64,000 bases of DNA, from NCBI GenBank assembly GCA_041402005.1, contig JAWKTB010000001.1, positions 248,001 through 312,000 on the forward strand. The letters run 5' to 3'. The notes below the pieces were generated by a model that was not told the DNA's origin, searched no databases, and saw nothing but the letters and a program-made list of their open reading frames with translations. The DNA comes from JAJRXR01 sp041402005 (GTDB lineage: Bacteria; Planctomycetota; Phycisphaerae; Phycisphaerales; UBA1924). Positions 56,467 through 63,850 of this stretch are shown piece after piece (position 1 is the stretch's first letter; each line of letters starts with the position of its first letter). The position numbers and the translations under genes are program-made.

Positions 56467-57222
56467 TCAGGGCAGCCCGGTGGCGAACGCCTGGAGAAAG
56501 GCCGCCACGTCCACGAAGTTCAGCACCCCGATCGGGGCGGCGAGGTCCGCGCTCAAATCGCCCGAGACGAAGGCGAACAGGAACGCGACGACATCGTTGA
56601 AGTCGAGACTGGCATAAGGCTCGGCGAGGTCCGCCGGGCTTGCCGGGCGCCCGACCAGGCGGAACGCCATGTCGGTGTCGTTCTGATCCCAGAAGTCCTG
56701 CTGCGACGCGTCCGAGTAGAGGATGCTCAGGTCGCCGTCGAGCGCGCGGAAGGACCAGACCAGGTCGGTCTCGCCCGCGACGCCGATCCAGTACTCGCGC
56801 CCCGCCTCCAGACGGATCGGCGGGTCGATCGGGAGCGTCGCGTGCTCCTCGGGCCACCAGATGTGGACATCCTCGACCCAGCCATCCGTCACGACGACGT
56901 CGATGTCGTCCTCCGAGAACGTGCGCGAGGCGACGGCGGGGCCGACACCCTCGGGACCACCACCCTCGTAGAGCGTGATCACGATCGACGAGTCGTACAT
57001 GATCCCGAAGCCCCAGAGCTGGAGCTCGTCGAGCAGCGCGTCGGCGCCGAGCGTGAAGTCGTCATAGAGAAAGGTGTCGGAGAGAAGGTTCGAGTAGTAC
57101 CCGCCCGAGACGTTGCCCTCGGAGGTGGCGGGGGGCTGCTCATAAATGACGCCCACCTGGGCGTGGGCGGAGGCGGCCAGGACCATCGGCGCCGCCACTA
57201 TCGTCAGCGCACTGCGTCTCAT
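56467..57222 (-). CDS. Secreted protein with dockerin module lacking both cysteines
   Basis: 251 residues. After a signal peptide (ALTIVAAPMVLAASAHAQ) comes a beta-sandwich-like domain: DTFLYDDFTLGADALLDELQ, SSIVITLYEGGGPEGVGPAV, RLEAGREYWIGVAGETDLVW. The end is the usual pair DLAEPYASLDFNDVVAFLFA and ADLAAPIGVLNFVDVAAFLQ. However, it is preceded by ASPADLAE instead of CPADLAE and ends ATGLP instead of AGCP. Both Cys of the module are thus lost together, which supports a disulfide between them in the others. The function is unknown. Confidence 0.85.
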   Translation of the reverse strand: MRRSALTIVAAPMVLAASAHAQVGVIYEQPPATSEGNVSGGYYSNLLSDTFLYDDFTLGADALLDELQLWGFGIMYDSSIVITLYEGGGPEGVGPAVASRTFSEDDIDVVVTDGWVEDVHIWWPEEHATLPIDPPIRLEAGREYWIGVAGETDLVWSFRALDGDLSILYSDASQQDFWDQNDTDMAFRLVGRPASPADLAEPYASLDFNDVVAFLFAFVSGDLSADLAAPIGVLNFVDVAAFLQAFATGLP

Positions 57223-57391
57223 GTCGTTCTCCTCGCCCCGGACGCCGACCGCGCCCGGGCTCGGCCCGTCGGGGGCCTGCAAGGCCCCACGCCATTGTCC
57301 TGCCCCCCGCCCCATCATCGCCCCCTCTGAATGGAGGGTTCAAGGCCCTTGGCAGGGCAAGGGGGGTCAGGCGCCCTCAGGCCGCCCTTTC

Positions 57392-57802
57392 TCAGACCAG
57401 CGGCGCCCAGATATCCCCCTCGGTCAGCTCGACCGAGTTGCCGGCAGGGTCCCGGACGTACAGCGAACGCCCGTGGAGGCGCTCCCACACGACCTCTTGC
57501 TCGATCGGGATCCCGGCGTCCTCGAGGCGGACCCGCCAGGCGTCGAGCTCCCCGGCACCGACCAGCAGGGCGATGTGCCCGGGGCCCCGGGCGCCGTGGG
57601 AGGGGACTTCCCGCCCCGCCGGTTCGCTCTTGGCGGGATCGAAGACGAGGAGCACCTGCTCGGGGGCGACACGGAAGATGCGCATGAGGTCGGAGGCATC
57701 GCCCAGGCGTGGGAGGCCCAGGACCCCGGCGAAGAAGCCTTCGGCGGCGTCCAGGTCGCTCGCGTACAGGACGGCCTCGTGAATGCCCCGGATCTTGGTC
57801 AT
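57392..57802 (-). CDS. VOC (glyoxalase/bleomycin-resistance) family protein
   Basis: 136 residues. Two beta-alpha-beta-beta-beta halves: GIHEAVLYASDLDAAEGFFA with the first metal His, then GPGHIALLVGAGELDAWRVR with the second, and GRSLYVRDPAGNSVELTEGD with the Glu ligand. Members bind a divalent metal and act on diverse small molecules, or sequester them. The substrate is unknown. TACCCT (complement 57808-57813) ends 5 nt before the ATG. Confidence 0.9.
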   Translation of the reverse strand: MTKIRGIHEAVLYASDLDAAEGFFAGVLGLPRLGDASDLMRIFRVAPEQVLLVFDPAKSEPAGREVPSHGARGPGHIALLVGAGELDAWRVRLEDAGIPIEQEVVWERLHGRSLYVRDPAGNSVELTEGDIWAPLV

Positions 57803-57961
57803 GGGCGAGGGTAGCCGGGAATCGGGAGTGCGAAACGCCCCGGATCCTCGTAACCCGCCCCTTGGCGGGGGGATCCTGGCTCCACCCCCGGCGTTCCGTC
57901 ACAATGGGTTGTCAGGAGTCGCACGGGGTTCCGACTCATAGAGAGACAAGGAGTGACAACG

Positions 57962-58798
57962 ATGCGAAGCACCGCTCTCGCGTTCGCAACCACCCTCGCC
58001 GTCTTGACGACCACGGCCGCCGCCGGCACGCCGATGGTCGCGCGATACCGGGCGACCTTCGAGGGGCTCTGGACCGAGCAGACCCACCCCACGGACTTTC
58101 CCGGCAACCCGCACTTCTCCCCGCTGATCGGCGTGACCCACAACGCGGACGCGGTCTTCTGGGAGCCGGGCGGGATCGCCACCTTCGGGATCGAGCGGAT
58201 GGCCGAGGCCGGGCGGACCCAGGAGCTGCAGGTCGAGATCGACGCCGAGAAGCTCATCGGCAACGCGGACTCGGGCATCCGCCAGATCGGGATCAATTCA
58301 CCCGGGTCGGTGCACAAGGAGTTCAACGCGCACGAGTCGCACCCGCTGGTGACCCTGGTGACGATGGTCGCACCGAGCCCGGACTGGTTCGTGGGCGTGC
58401 ACAGCGTGCCCCTGTTCGTCGACGGCGTGTGGGTGGACAAGCTCGTCTTCGACCTCATGCCCTACGACGCGGGCACGGACGCGGGCGTGACCTTCAACTC
58501 CCCGAACGAGGACATCACGCCGCACATCCCGATCGTCGAGATCGGCGACGCGTTCCCGTTCAACTCAGGGGGTCCGGTGGCGCGACTGACGTTCGAGCGT
58601 GTCGACATCAACGAGGGCGGGTGCTCGCCCGCCGATCTCGCCGAGCCACTGGGCCAGCTCGACTTCAACGACGTGGTCGCGTTCCTGACGGCGTTCGGCG
58701 CGGGCGACCCCGCGACCGATCTCGCCCCGCCCCTCGAGCAACTCGACTTCACCGACGTGACGACGTTCGTGATCCTGTTCTCGCAAGGATGCCCGTGA
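57962..58798 (+). CDS. Spondin-domain secreted protein with GC-type dockerin
   Basis: 278 residues. A signal peptide (about 1-22) is followed by a spondin-N domain: ARYRATFEGLWTEQTHPTDF, GNPHFSPLIGVTHNADAVFW, LVTMVAPSPDWFVGVHSVPL and LMPYDAGTDAGVTFNSPNED. In F-spondin this fold binds calcium and mediates adhesion; bacterial copies are probably surface proteins. The C-terminal dockerin pair is CSPADLAEPLGQLDFNDVVA and TDLAPPLEQLDFTDVTTFVI, ending SQGCP. The ATG at 57962 is preferred over 57953 because it begins the basic signal. AAGGAG lies 10 nt upstream. Confidence 0.9.
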   Translation: MRSTALAFATTLAVLTTTAAAGTPMVARYRATFEGLWTEQTHPTDFPGNPHFSPLIGVTHNADAVFWEPGGIATFGIERMAEAGRTQELQVEIDAEKLIGNADSGIRQIGINSPGSVHKEFNAHESHPLVTLVTMVAPSPDWFVGVHSVPLFVDGVWVDKLVFDLMPYDAGTDAGVTFNSPNEDITPHIPIVEIGDAFPFNSGGPVARLTFERVDINEGGCSPADLAEPLGQLDFNDVVAFLTAFGAGDPATDLAPPLEQLDFTDVTTFVILFSQGCP

Positions 58799-58816
58799 GC
58801 GAGTCGGCGCGAGCCT

Positions 58817-59134
58817 CTACTCGACCGCCTCGAACGTCGCGAACATCTCATTGACCTCGCCCAGCGTGTTCAGGCTCACGTAGTCGGAGCAGGCGGAGAA
58901 TCGCTCCCAGAGCGCCAGCACCTCCGGCGTGCGGTGCGCTCGCTCGATCGCTTCCTCGTCCACCCACTCGGAGACGTCGACGATCGTGCCGTCCGAGGCG
59001 CGCATCGTGATGTTGGCGCGCTGCGTCGCGAGGCCCAGACCCCGGAGCAACGGCAGGCGGTCGGCGATCACGCCGAGCAGTTCACTCTCCATGCCCGCCT
59101 TCGGGCGGAAGGCGGCAATCACGATTCGTCCCAT
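58817..59134 (-). CDS. ABM-like (antibiotic biosynthesis monooxygenase fold) protein
   Basis: 105 residues. The pattern IVIAAFRPKAGMESELLGVI, ITMRASDGTIVDVSEWVDEE and AHRTPEVLALWERFSACSDY follows the dimeric ferredoxin-like ABM fold, which includes monooxygenases and heme-degrading enzymes. The usual catalytic residues vary too much in this family to assign activity. The ATG at complement 59132-59134 is chosen because the domain starts there. It is divergent from the ArsR/SRPBCC pair. Confidence 0.75.
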   Translation of the reverse strand: MGRIVIAAFRPKAGMESELLGVIADRLPLLRGLGLATQRANITMRASDGTIVDVSEWVDEEAIERAHRTPEVLALWERFSACSDYVSLNTLGEVNEMFATFEAVE

Positions 59135-59216
59135 GGGCGACCTCCTCAGGGGAGATTCTTGCCGCCGCTCGGGCCTCCCCCTCCTGAGTTGACACGGGGC
59201 GAGGCGGGAGTAATAT

Positions 59217-59232
59217 TTCACCAAATGGTGAA
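59217..59232 (+). promoter_or_regulatory. Palindrome over the start codon of the ArsR-type regulator
   Basis: TTCACC-AAAT-GGTGAA is a perfect inverted repeat that contains the ATG (59225-59227). A half-like ATTCACC recurs at 59235-59241. ArsR-family repressors bind such short palindromes, so autoregulation is likely. Confidence 0.55.
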
Positions 59233-59578
59233 GCATTCACCGAACCTGGATCGTGTCTTCCACGCCCTGGCTGACCCAACTCGGCGGGCGATGCTCGAGC
59301 GACTCCGGGGTGGCGATGAACTCGCGGTCGGAGTGCTCGCCGCCCCGTTCGATCTCTCGCCCCCCGCGATCAGCAAGCACCTGCGGGTGCTCGAGGGGGC
59401 CGGGCTGCTGGTCCAGGAGAAGGAAGGACGGTATCGGCGGTGCCGGTTCCGACCCGACGGGCTCGCGCCAGCCCGCGCGTGGATCGAGACGCAGCGGGCA
59501 CTTTGGGAGGGGCGTCTGGACGACCTGGCGGCGTACTTGGAGAAGGGCGGCGGGAACGATCGGGAGGGCGGAGCATGA
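59225..59578 (+). CDS. ArsR family transcriptional regulator
   Basis: 117 residues. The winged helix is clear: NLDRVFHALADPTRRAMLER, then FDLSPPAISKHLRVLEGAGL as recognition helix and EKEGRYRRCRFRPDGLAPAR as wing. No Cys-rich metal site is present; this subtype is usually paired with an SRPBCC (AHSA1) gene, as here. The stop overlaps the next ATG (ATGA), so both are co-translated. The ligand is unknown. Confidence 0.93.
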   Translation: MVKHSPNLDRVFHALADPTRRAMLERLRGGDELAVGVLAAPFDLSPPAISKHLRVLEGAGLLVQEKEGRYRRCRFRPDGLAPARAWIETQRALWEGRLDDLAAYLEKGGGNDREGGA

Positions 59579-60060
59579 CGGGCGGACACAGCCGCGAGCA
59601 GACCCATGTCCGGTTCAGCGTCTCGCGCGTGATCGCGGCGTCGCGCGAGCGTGTCTTCGACGCCTGGCTCGACCCGGCGCCACGCGCCGCATGGTGGCTC
59701 AACCACGAGAAGGAGGGGCCGCTCCTGTGCGAGATCGACGGGCGCGTCGGCGGGCGGTACCGCATCGAGCAGCACCACGACGCCCCCGACATGCCCGAGC
59801 CCCCGGGCTACGTCTGGGTGATCGAGGGAGAGTTCCGCGAGGTCACGCGACCCGAGCGGATCGTGTTCACATGGAATGTGAACCATCAGAGCGAGCCGGT
59901 GCGGGACCAGATGGTGACCGTCGAGTTCCGTGAAGTGGAAGGTGGGACCGAGGTGACGCTCACGCACGAGGGGATGTTCTCGCCGACGTTGCGCGAAGGC
60001 ACGACCGCGGGGTGGGGGTGGATGCTCGACAACATCGCGGCCCTGTTCGCGCGCGGCTGA
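59575..60060 (+). CDS. SRPBCC (AHSA1-type) protein paired with ArsR regulator
   Basis: 161 residues. It has the AHSA1/START pattern: VSRVIAASRERVFDAWLDPA, WWLNHEKEGPLLCEIDGRVG, GEFREVTRPERIVFTWNVNH, TVEFREVEGGTEVTLTHEGM and the final helix TTAGWGWMLDNIAALFARG. Such proteins bind hydrophobic ligands. Coupled with the ArsR-type gene by a 4-bp overlap, a very common pair whose physiological signal is unknown. The 230 bp that follow hold GC-rich inverted repeats but no gene. Confidence 0.92.
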   Translation: MTGGHSREQTHVRFSVSRVIAASRERVFDAWLDPAPRAAWWLNHEKEGPLLCEIDGRVGGRYRIEQHHDAPDMPEPPGYVWVIEGEFREVTRPERIVFTWNVNHQSEPVRDQMVTVEFREVEGGTEVTLTHEGMFSPTLREGTTAGWGWMLDNIAALFARG

Positions 60061-60289
60061 TCGGGCGTCAGCGGGCGTGAGGGCGGTTCATGCCGGCGCG
60101 CGGGCACGCGCGGGCGTGGGCGGGTAGGCTCCCTCACATGGCGCGGGCCCGGGGTCGGGCCCGCCGACGGGGCGTCCAGCCCGGCCCGGTGTCTTCGTAG
60201 TGACGCTGGCGAGGGTTGCGGGCGTGCGCGCATCGCCCCGCTGCAATCTCCGCACGTGAATCACAGGACTGTCAATGGAAGGAGCCGTC

Positions 60290-60568
60290 ATGCTCACGGT
60301 CACGGATTCTGCGCGGGCAACTCTGGCGGGGATGCTCGAATCGAACAACGCGCCCGAAGGTGTCGCGCTGCGCCTGGCGCCCTCGCAGCAGGGCGGGCTG
60401 GGGCTGACGCCCGACAAGCCCGTCGAAGCGGACACCACGTTCGATCATGACGGGCGAACCGTGCTCTGCGTGCAGGAGGAGCTTGTCGGGCAGCTCGAGG
60501 GTGTCGTGATCGACGCGGAGCAGGGCGCCAATGGACCACAGCTCGCGCTCAGGCGGGCGGCGGGCTGA
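60290..60568 (+). CDS. IscA/HesB-like protein without cysteines
   Basis: 92 residues from the ATG at 60290; GGAAGGAG lies about 6 nt upstream, which favours it over the ATG at 60275. The sequence LTVTDSARATLAGMLESNNA, VALRLAPSQQGGLGLTPDKP and ELVGQLEGVVIDAEQGANGP follows the A-type Fe-S carrier fold, including the final Gly-rich segment where the CxC would be. All three cluster-binding Cys are missing (its single Cys is in TVLCVQEE). It therefore probably does not carry Fe-S clusters; its function is unknown. Confidence 0.7.
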   Translation: MLTVTDSARATLAGMLESNNAPEGVALRLAPSQQGGLGLTPDKPVEADTTFDHDGRTVLCVQEELVGQLEGVVIDAEQGANGPQLALRRAAG

Positions 60569-60634
60569 CGGCGAGGCATGGCGTGATGGGGACGCCCGAC
60601 ATCGAGCGGGCGTGTCGTCGCGCGCCTCGAAGTG

Positions 60635-61318
60635 CTACGTCGAGGAACTCTTTGGGGGGTCGACAAGGCGCATCCACTCGTCGGGGCTGAACGCGATCAG
60701 GCCGCGCTTGGTCGCGTCCCGGACGACGTCCGAACGCTTCGTGTACCCCATCTTCGCATGGATGGAGCCGATGTGTCGCCCGATGGTCTTGGGCGAGCGG
60801 TAGAGGGTGTCGGCGATCTGGGCCGTCGTCAGCCCCGACGCGAGGTAGTAGTAGACCTCCAGCTCGCGCTTGGTGAGGACTGCCAGATCGCCCAAATCAA
60901 CGGCCGGGGCGAGGACGGCGGCCCTTGCTTCGCCCTCCTCGGGCTCGGGCTCGAGGGCGCGGCTCATGACGATGAAGCACCCTTCTTTCCCGAAGGCCTT
61001 TGGGTCGAGGGGCCAAATGCGGGTGTGCCAGCGCGCGCCGTTCCAGACTTGGTAGAACGCCACCATCCGCCCCGTCTCGAGCACGCGACGCATGTGGGTG
61101 ATGCGCTCGGTCGCGAGGCCGACGGGCAGGTGGTTGCCCGGGCTGGAGCCGATGAGAGATTCGCGAGTCTCGCCAATTTGCCGGGCGTACTCCTCGTTGC
61201 ACCAGACGAGCCGGAACTGCGCGTCCCGGGCGAGCGCACACAGACCCCCGAGCCCGTCGAAGGGCGCGAAGGCGTCGGGGGACATCGGAGAGAACAGCGG
61301 GAGTTCGGGACGCCCCAT
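60635..61318 (-). CDS. PAS-like sensor with LuxR-type DNA-binding domain
   Basis: 227 residues from the ATG complement at 61316-61318; starts further up or at 61285 are possible. Residues 15-125 look like a PAS domain: LGGLCALARDAQFRLVWCNE, GSSPGNHLPVGLATERITHM and WNGARWHTRIWPLD. The C-terminus is a LuxR helix-turn-helix: LTKRELEVYYYLASGLTTAQ, IADTLYRSPKTIGRHIGSIH, AKMGYTKRSDVVRDATKRG. It has no receiver domain, so it probably senses a ligand or redox state through PAS. The target genes are unknown. Confidence 0.88.
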   Translation of the reverse strand: MGRPELPLFSPMSPDAFAPFDGLGGLCALARDAQFRLVWCNEEYARQIGETRESLIGSSPGNHLPVGLATERITHMRRVLETGRMVAFYQVWNGARWHTRIWPLDPKAFGKEGCFIVMSRALEPEPEEGEARAAVLAPAVDLGDLAVLTKRELEVYYYLASGLTTAQIADTLYRSPKTIGRHIGSIHAKMGYTKRSDVVRDATKRGLIAFSPDEWMRLVDPPKSSST

Positions 61319-61767
61319 GGAGAACGGTTCCAGACCCCGGGCACGACCCTGCCGGGGGACGGCAATCAATGGCAAGGGTGTATCGCTTTGCAAGCGCCGT
61401 GTGGGTGGGGACAAGTCCCCATTCTGCGGCGTACGGTTTCGGATCGTCTGGCGTGCGGCAGGGGCTCGGCAGTATGGGCGGGCGCCGAGAGGCTGGAGGC
61501 GCGCCCCCGGCTCCCCGAGCTTCCCGTGGCGGGACCGCCGCCGGGAGGTGAGTTGCGAAGTTGGTAAAGATGATGTTCACAGAACTGCCGAGAACTGTTC
61601 GCACGCGGCGTCCCCGGAGAGGTTCGACGCCGCCCGGGGTTGGCGCCTCCCCCAACATGGACGACGCTTCGGGCGGCCTCTCCGCTCGGCAGGGCGTGGG
61701 ACGGGCGATCCAGGAGGGAATCGAGAACGTGACGCCCGCATGCGAACGCCACACGATCTGTTCGGCT
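61319..61767. other. Gene-free region between the LuxR-type gene and a dockerin gene
   Basis: Open frames in all six frames lack recognisable protein features. CGCCTCCC and GCGGGAGG-like words are frequent but form no clear hairpin. The right end carries a promoter-like pair described separately. I see nothing else. Confidence 0.4.
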
Positions 61768-61795
61768 TTGGCGTTCGGGGCGCGGGCGGTATACT
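61768..61795 (+). promoter_or_regulatory. Candidate promoter of the dockerin gene at 61942
   Basis: TTGGCG (61768-61773) and TATACT (61790-61795) are 16 bp apart, the best -35/-10 pair in the window besides dps. The leader would be about 140 nt, ending in AAGGAGG before the GTG start. Confidence 0.5.
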
Positions 61796-61941
61796 CGGAG
61801 CCGATCGAGGGCGGACGCGACGCCCCGTGAGCGCAACATGCGAAACGTCGTGATCACAGGATGGCTTTGTCGGCTCGCCGCCTCGTGCGACCCGAAGACA
61901 CGCCCTCACTCGTCTGGGTCTCTCGAAAAAAGGAGGCTCCC

Positions 61942-62730
61942 GTGAAACGTTCTGTCTTGACCCTCGCCGTCGTCGGTCTATTCGCATTCCCCGCGTCGGC
62001 GCAATCGTTCAACGTCGAGTGGGGCTCGCCCGACACCGCGCCCCCCGCCTCGTACGCCGGCGTCGGCCTGGCCGGCGTCTGGAACACGTTCGAGTCGATG
62101 GCGTCGGGCGTGGACCTGCCCCTGGTCGGGCTCGACGGCGCCCCGATCGCGGTCACGATCCGCAACATCGGCTTCGACGTCGTCGAGTCATTCGACAACC
62201 CGGGCACGAGCGGCGCCGACCAGGCCCTGCTCGACGACTGCTTCGTCTCGTACAACGACCCCGTGGACGGGTGCCTGTTCATGAAGCACGTGGCGCCGGG
62301 CGACTACCGCGTCATCATGTACGCCCTTGCGCCCGACGACGCGCTGCTCAAGAGCCGCCTGCGCATCGACCAGAACCTCGACGACCCCGAGCTGGTCGGG
62401 GGCGCCTGGCCCGGCGCCCACCAGGAGGGCGTCACCTACATGCGCCAGAACGCGACCGTCGCCGCCGACGGCATCCTCAACATCCACTCGGGCCTCTTCG
62501 GGGGCGAGATCCGGTCCGTCCTCAATGGCATCCAGGTCGTCCGCCTCGCGGACCTGTGCCCCGCGGACCTCGCCGAGCCCATGGGCCAGCTCGACTTCTC
62601 CGACGTCGTAGCTTTTCTTGTCGCCTTCAGCGCGATGGCGCCCGAGGCGGACCTGGCGATGCCCTTCGGGCAATGGGATTTCTCCGACGTCGTCGAGTTC
62701 CTCACGATCTTCGGGAGTGGGTGCCCCTAG
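61942..62730 (+). CDS. Secreted protein with GC-type dockerin module
   Basis: 262 residues from GTG 61942, chosen because AAGGAGG (61930-61936) lies 6 nt upstream and a signal peptide (KRSVLTLAVVGLFAFPASA) begins there. The mature part is beta-rich: NVEWGSPDTAPPASYAGVGL, IAVTIRNIGFDVVESFDNPG, PGDYRVIMYALAPDDALLKS, ILNIHSGLFGGEIRSVLNGI. This resembles a malectin-like or galactose-binding sandwich, but that is uncertain. The dockerin pair is CPADLAEPMGQLDFSDVVAF and ADLAMPFGQWDFSDVVEFLT, ending GSGCP. Confidence 0.88.
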   Translation: MKRSVLTLAVVGLFAFPASAQSFNVEWGSPDTAPPASYAGVGLAGVWNTFESMASGVDLPLVGLDGAPIAVTIRNIGFDVVESFDNPGTSGADQALLDDCFVSYNDPVDGCLFMKHVAPGDYRVIMYALAPDDALLKSRLRIDQNLDDPELVGGAWPGAHQEGVTYMRQNATVAADGILNIHSGLFGGEIRSVLNGIQVVRLADLCPADLAEPMGQLDFSDVVAFLVAFSAMAPEADLAMPFGQWDFSDVVEFLTIFGSGCP

Positions 62731-62865
62731 GAACGGCGCATCGAGACCAGAGTCGGGCGAGAGTCTGACGAGCCCGGAACGGAAGTGACGGGTTTTCTTG
62801 CGCGCCCCGGGCGACAGAGGGGAGAGAGACTCGGGAGGCGCTTACTCACGTGCGGGGCTCGTCGC

Positions 62866-62940
62866 GTGCCACTGACCCGTCCTCGGGTCAGTGCCATTCA
62901 CGTGGCTTTCCGCACTGACCGGAAGACCGGTCAGTGGCAC
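62866..62940. repeat. Nested palindrome element (two hairpins inside a larger inverted repeat)
   Basis: Outer arms GTGCCACTGACC (62866-62877) and GGTCAGTGGCAC (62929-62940) are perfect complements. Inside lie two smaller perfect hairpins, CACTGACCC...GGGTCAGTG (62870-62893) and CACTGACCGG...CCGGTCAGTG (62913-62936). The layout allows either two hairpins or one large fold. Similar GTGCCACTGGC repeats occur in other planctomycetes, as I recall. Confidence 0.8.
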
Positions 62941-63080
62941 GGGTCAGGGCGAGCATCCCTGTGCGGAGCGGGCGTACATCCTGCGTCACGCCTCGAAGGG
63001 GGCGTCGGTCTTTCCTGAGAAGAGTCCCCCGAAAGCCGCGGGATGAGAATCCCGCGGGGTGGGTGTCCGTACGCCCAAGA

Positions 63081-63116
63081 CGTGGAGAAGCCGAAGACGG
63101 CGTCTCCACGGCACCC
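63081..63116. repeat. REP-like repeat, half copy
   Basis: CGTGGAGAAGCCGAAGACGG followed by CGTCTCCACGGCACCC matches one unit of the elements at 7396 and 8214. Only one of the two units is present, 12 bp before the stop of the AT-rich membrane protein gene. Confidence 0.8.
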
Positions 63117-63127
63117 GGCTTGATGAT

Positions 63128-63850
63128 CTATGGCAATGCGGTTGGTGCGGGGTCAACAGACCACACAGTTCGCCACGACACCCATTGGACGTTGCCATCG
63201 CGAGTGTAGAGGATTCCAGTAGAGTCAGAATGGTAGACTACTGCATTTACTGTAGTCCCATCTGTCAACTTCAAAATTACGCTGCGAGTCTTTGTGTCTG
63301 CGAACAATGCGAAGGCCACGCTAATTGAAAGGCCAAGCAAAATACAAAGCACAGTGGATACAATCCCTGACATGATATTTCGATTCTTTACAAGCGACCA
63401 GATTCCTTGCTCGCCCTTCCTTTCGGCCCTGCGCCATTCAAACCCCGCAAGCACGAAACCGCCAGCCGCGAACAACGCCTGCACAACCAAGTATTGCCAT
63501 CCAAAGTTGTATGCCGACTTCGCTGTCAGGCCCAGCCAGATCAAGAAGCCAAAGGCCCATAGCACACGGCGTGCATTGGTCGATCCTTGGAGCAGGAAGT
63601 AGTAGAGGAGAGTCGTTGATAGCACTCCGATTGCGGCGTATGTGTAGTCAATGCGGTTTGGAGTGAGAGGGACAGCTGTAGCTAAATCAGGGCAGTGTAG
63701 TAGAATAGCGAGGCGTACCCGCGAGGCCCCGACCACTACGTTTACGAATGAGAGCAATAAAGCTGTAAGTACCGCGAGCAGACTCGCGATCTTCGCAACA
63801 TCGCTAAGTAATATCGGGTTGCCGATCTTGGGTGGGTCAGGCGCGCTCAT
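63128..63850 (-). CDS. AT-rich membrane protein coupled to lepA
   Basis: 240 residues. About five hydrophobic helices: AKIASLLAVLTALLLSFVNV, YAAIGVLSTTLLYYFLL, RVLWAFGFLIWLGLTA, YLVVQALFAAGGFVLAGF and IVSTVLCILLGLSISVAFAL. A C-terminal soluble end contains ILKLTDGTTVNAVVYHSDST. No family is recognised. Its ATG shares one base with the lepA stop (TGATG), so translation is coupled. Yet its composition is markedly more AT-rich than lepA, which suggests it was acquired and joined to the lepA transcript. Confidence 0.78.
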   Translation of the reverse strand: MSAPDPPKIGNPILLSDVAKIASLLAVLTALLLSFVNVVVGASRVRLAILLHCPDLATAVPLTPNRIDYTYAAIGVLSTTLLYYFLLQGSTNARRVLWAFGFLIWLGLTAKSAYNFGWQYLVVQALFAAGGFVLAGFEWRRAERKGEQGIWSLVKNRNIMSGIVSTVLCILLGLSISVAFALFADTKTRSVILKLTDGTTVNAVVYHSDSTGILYTRDGNVQWVSWRTVWSVDPAPTALP

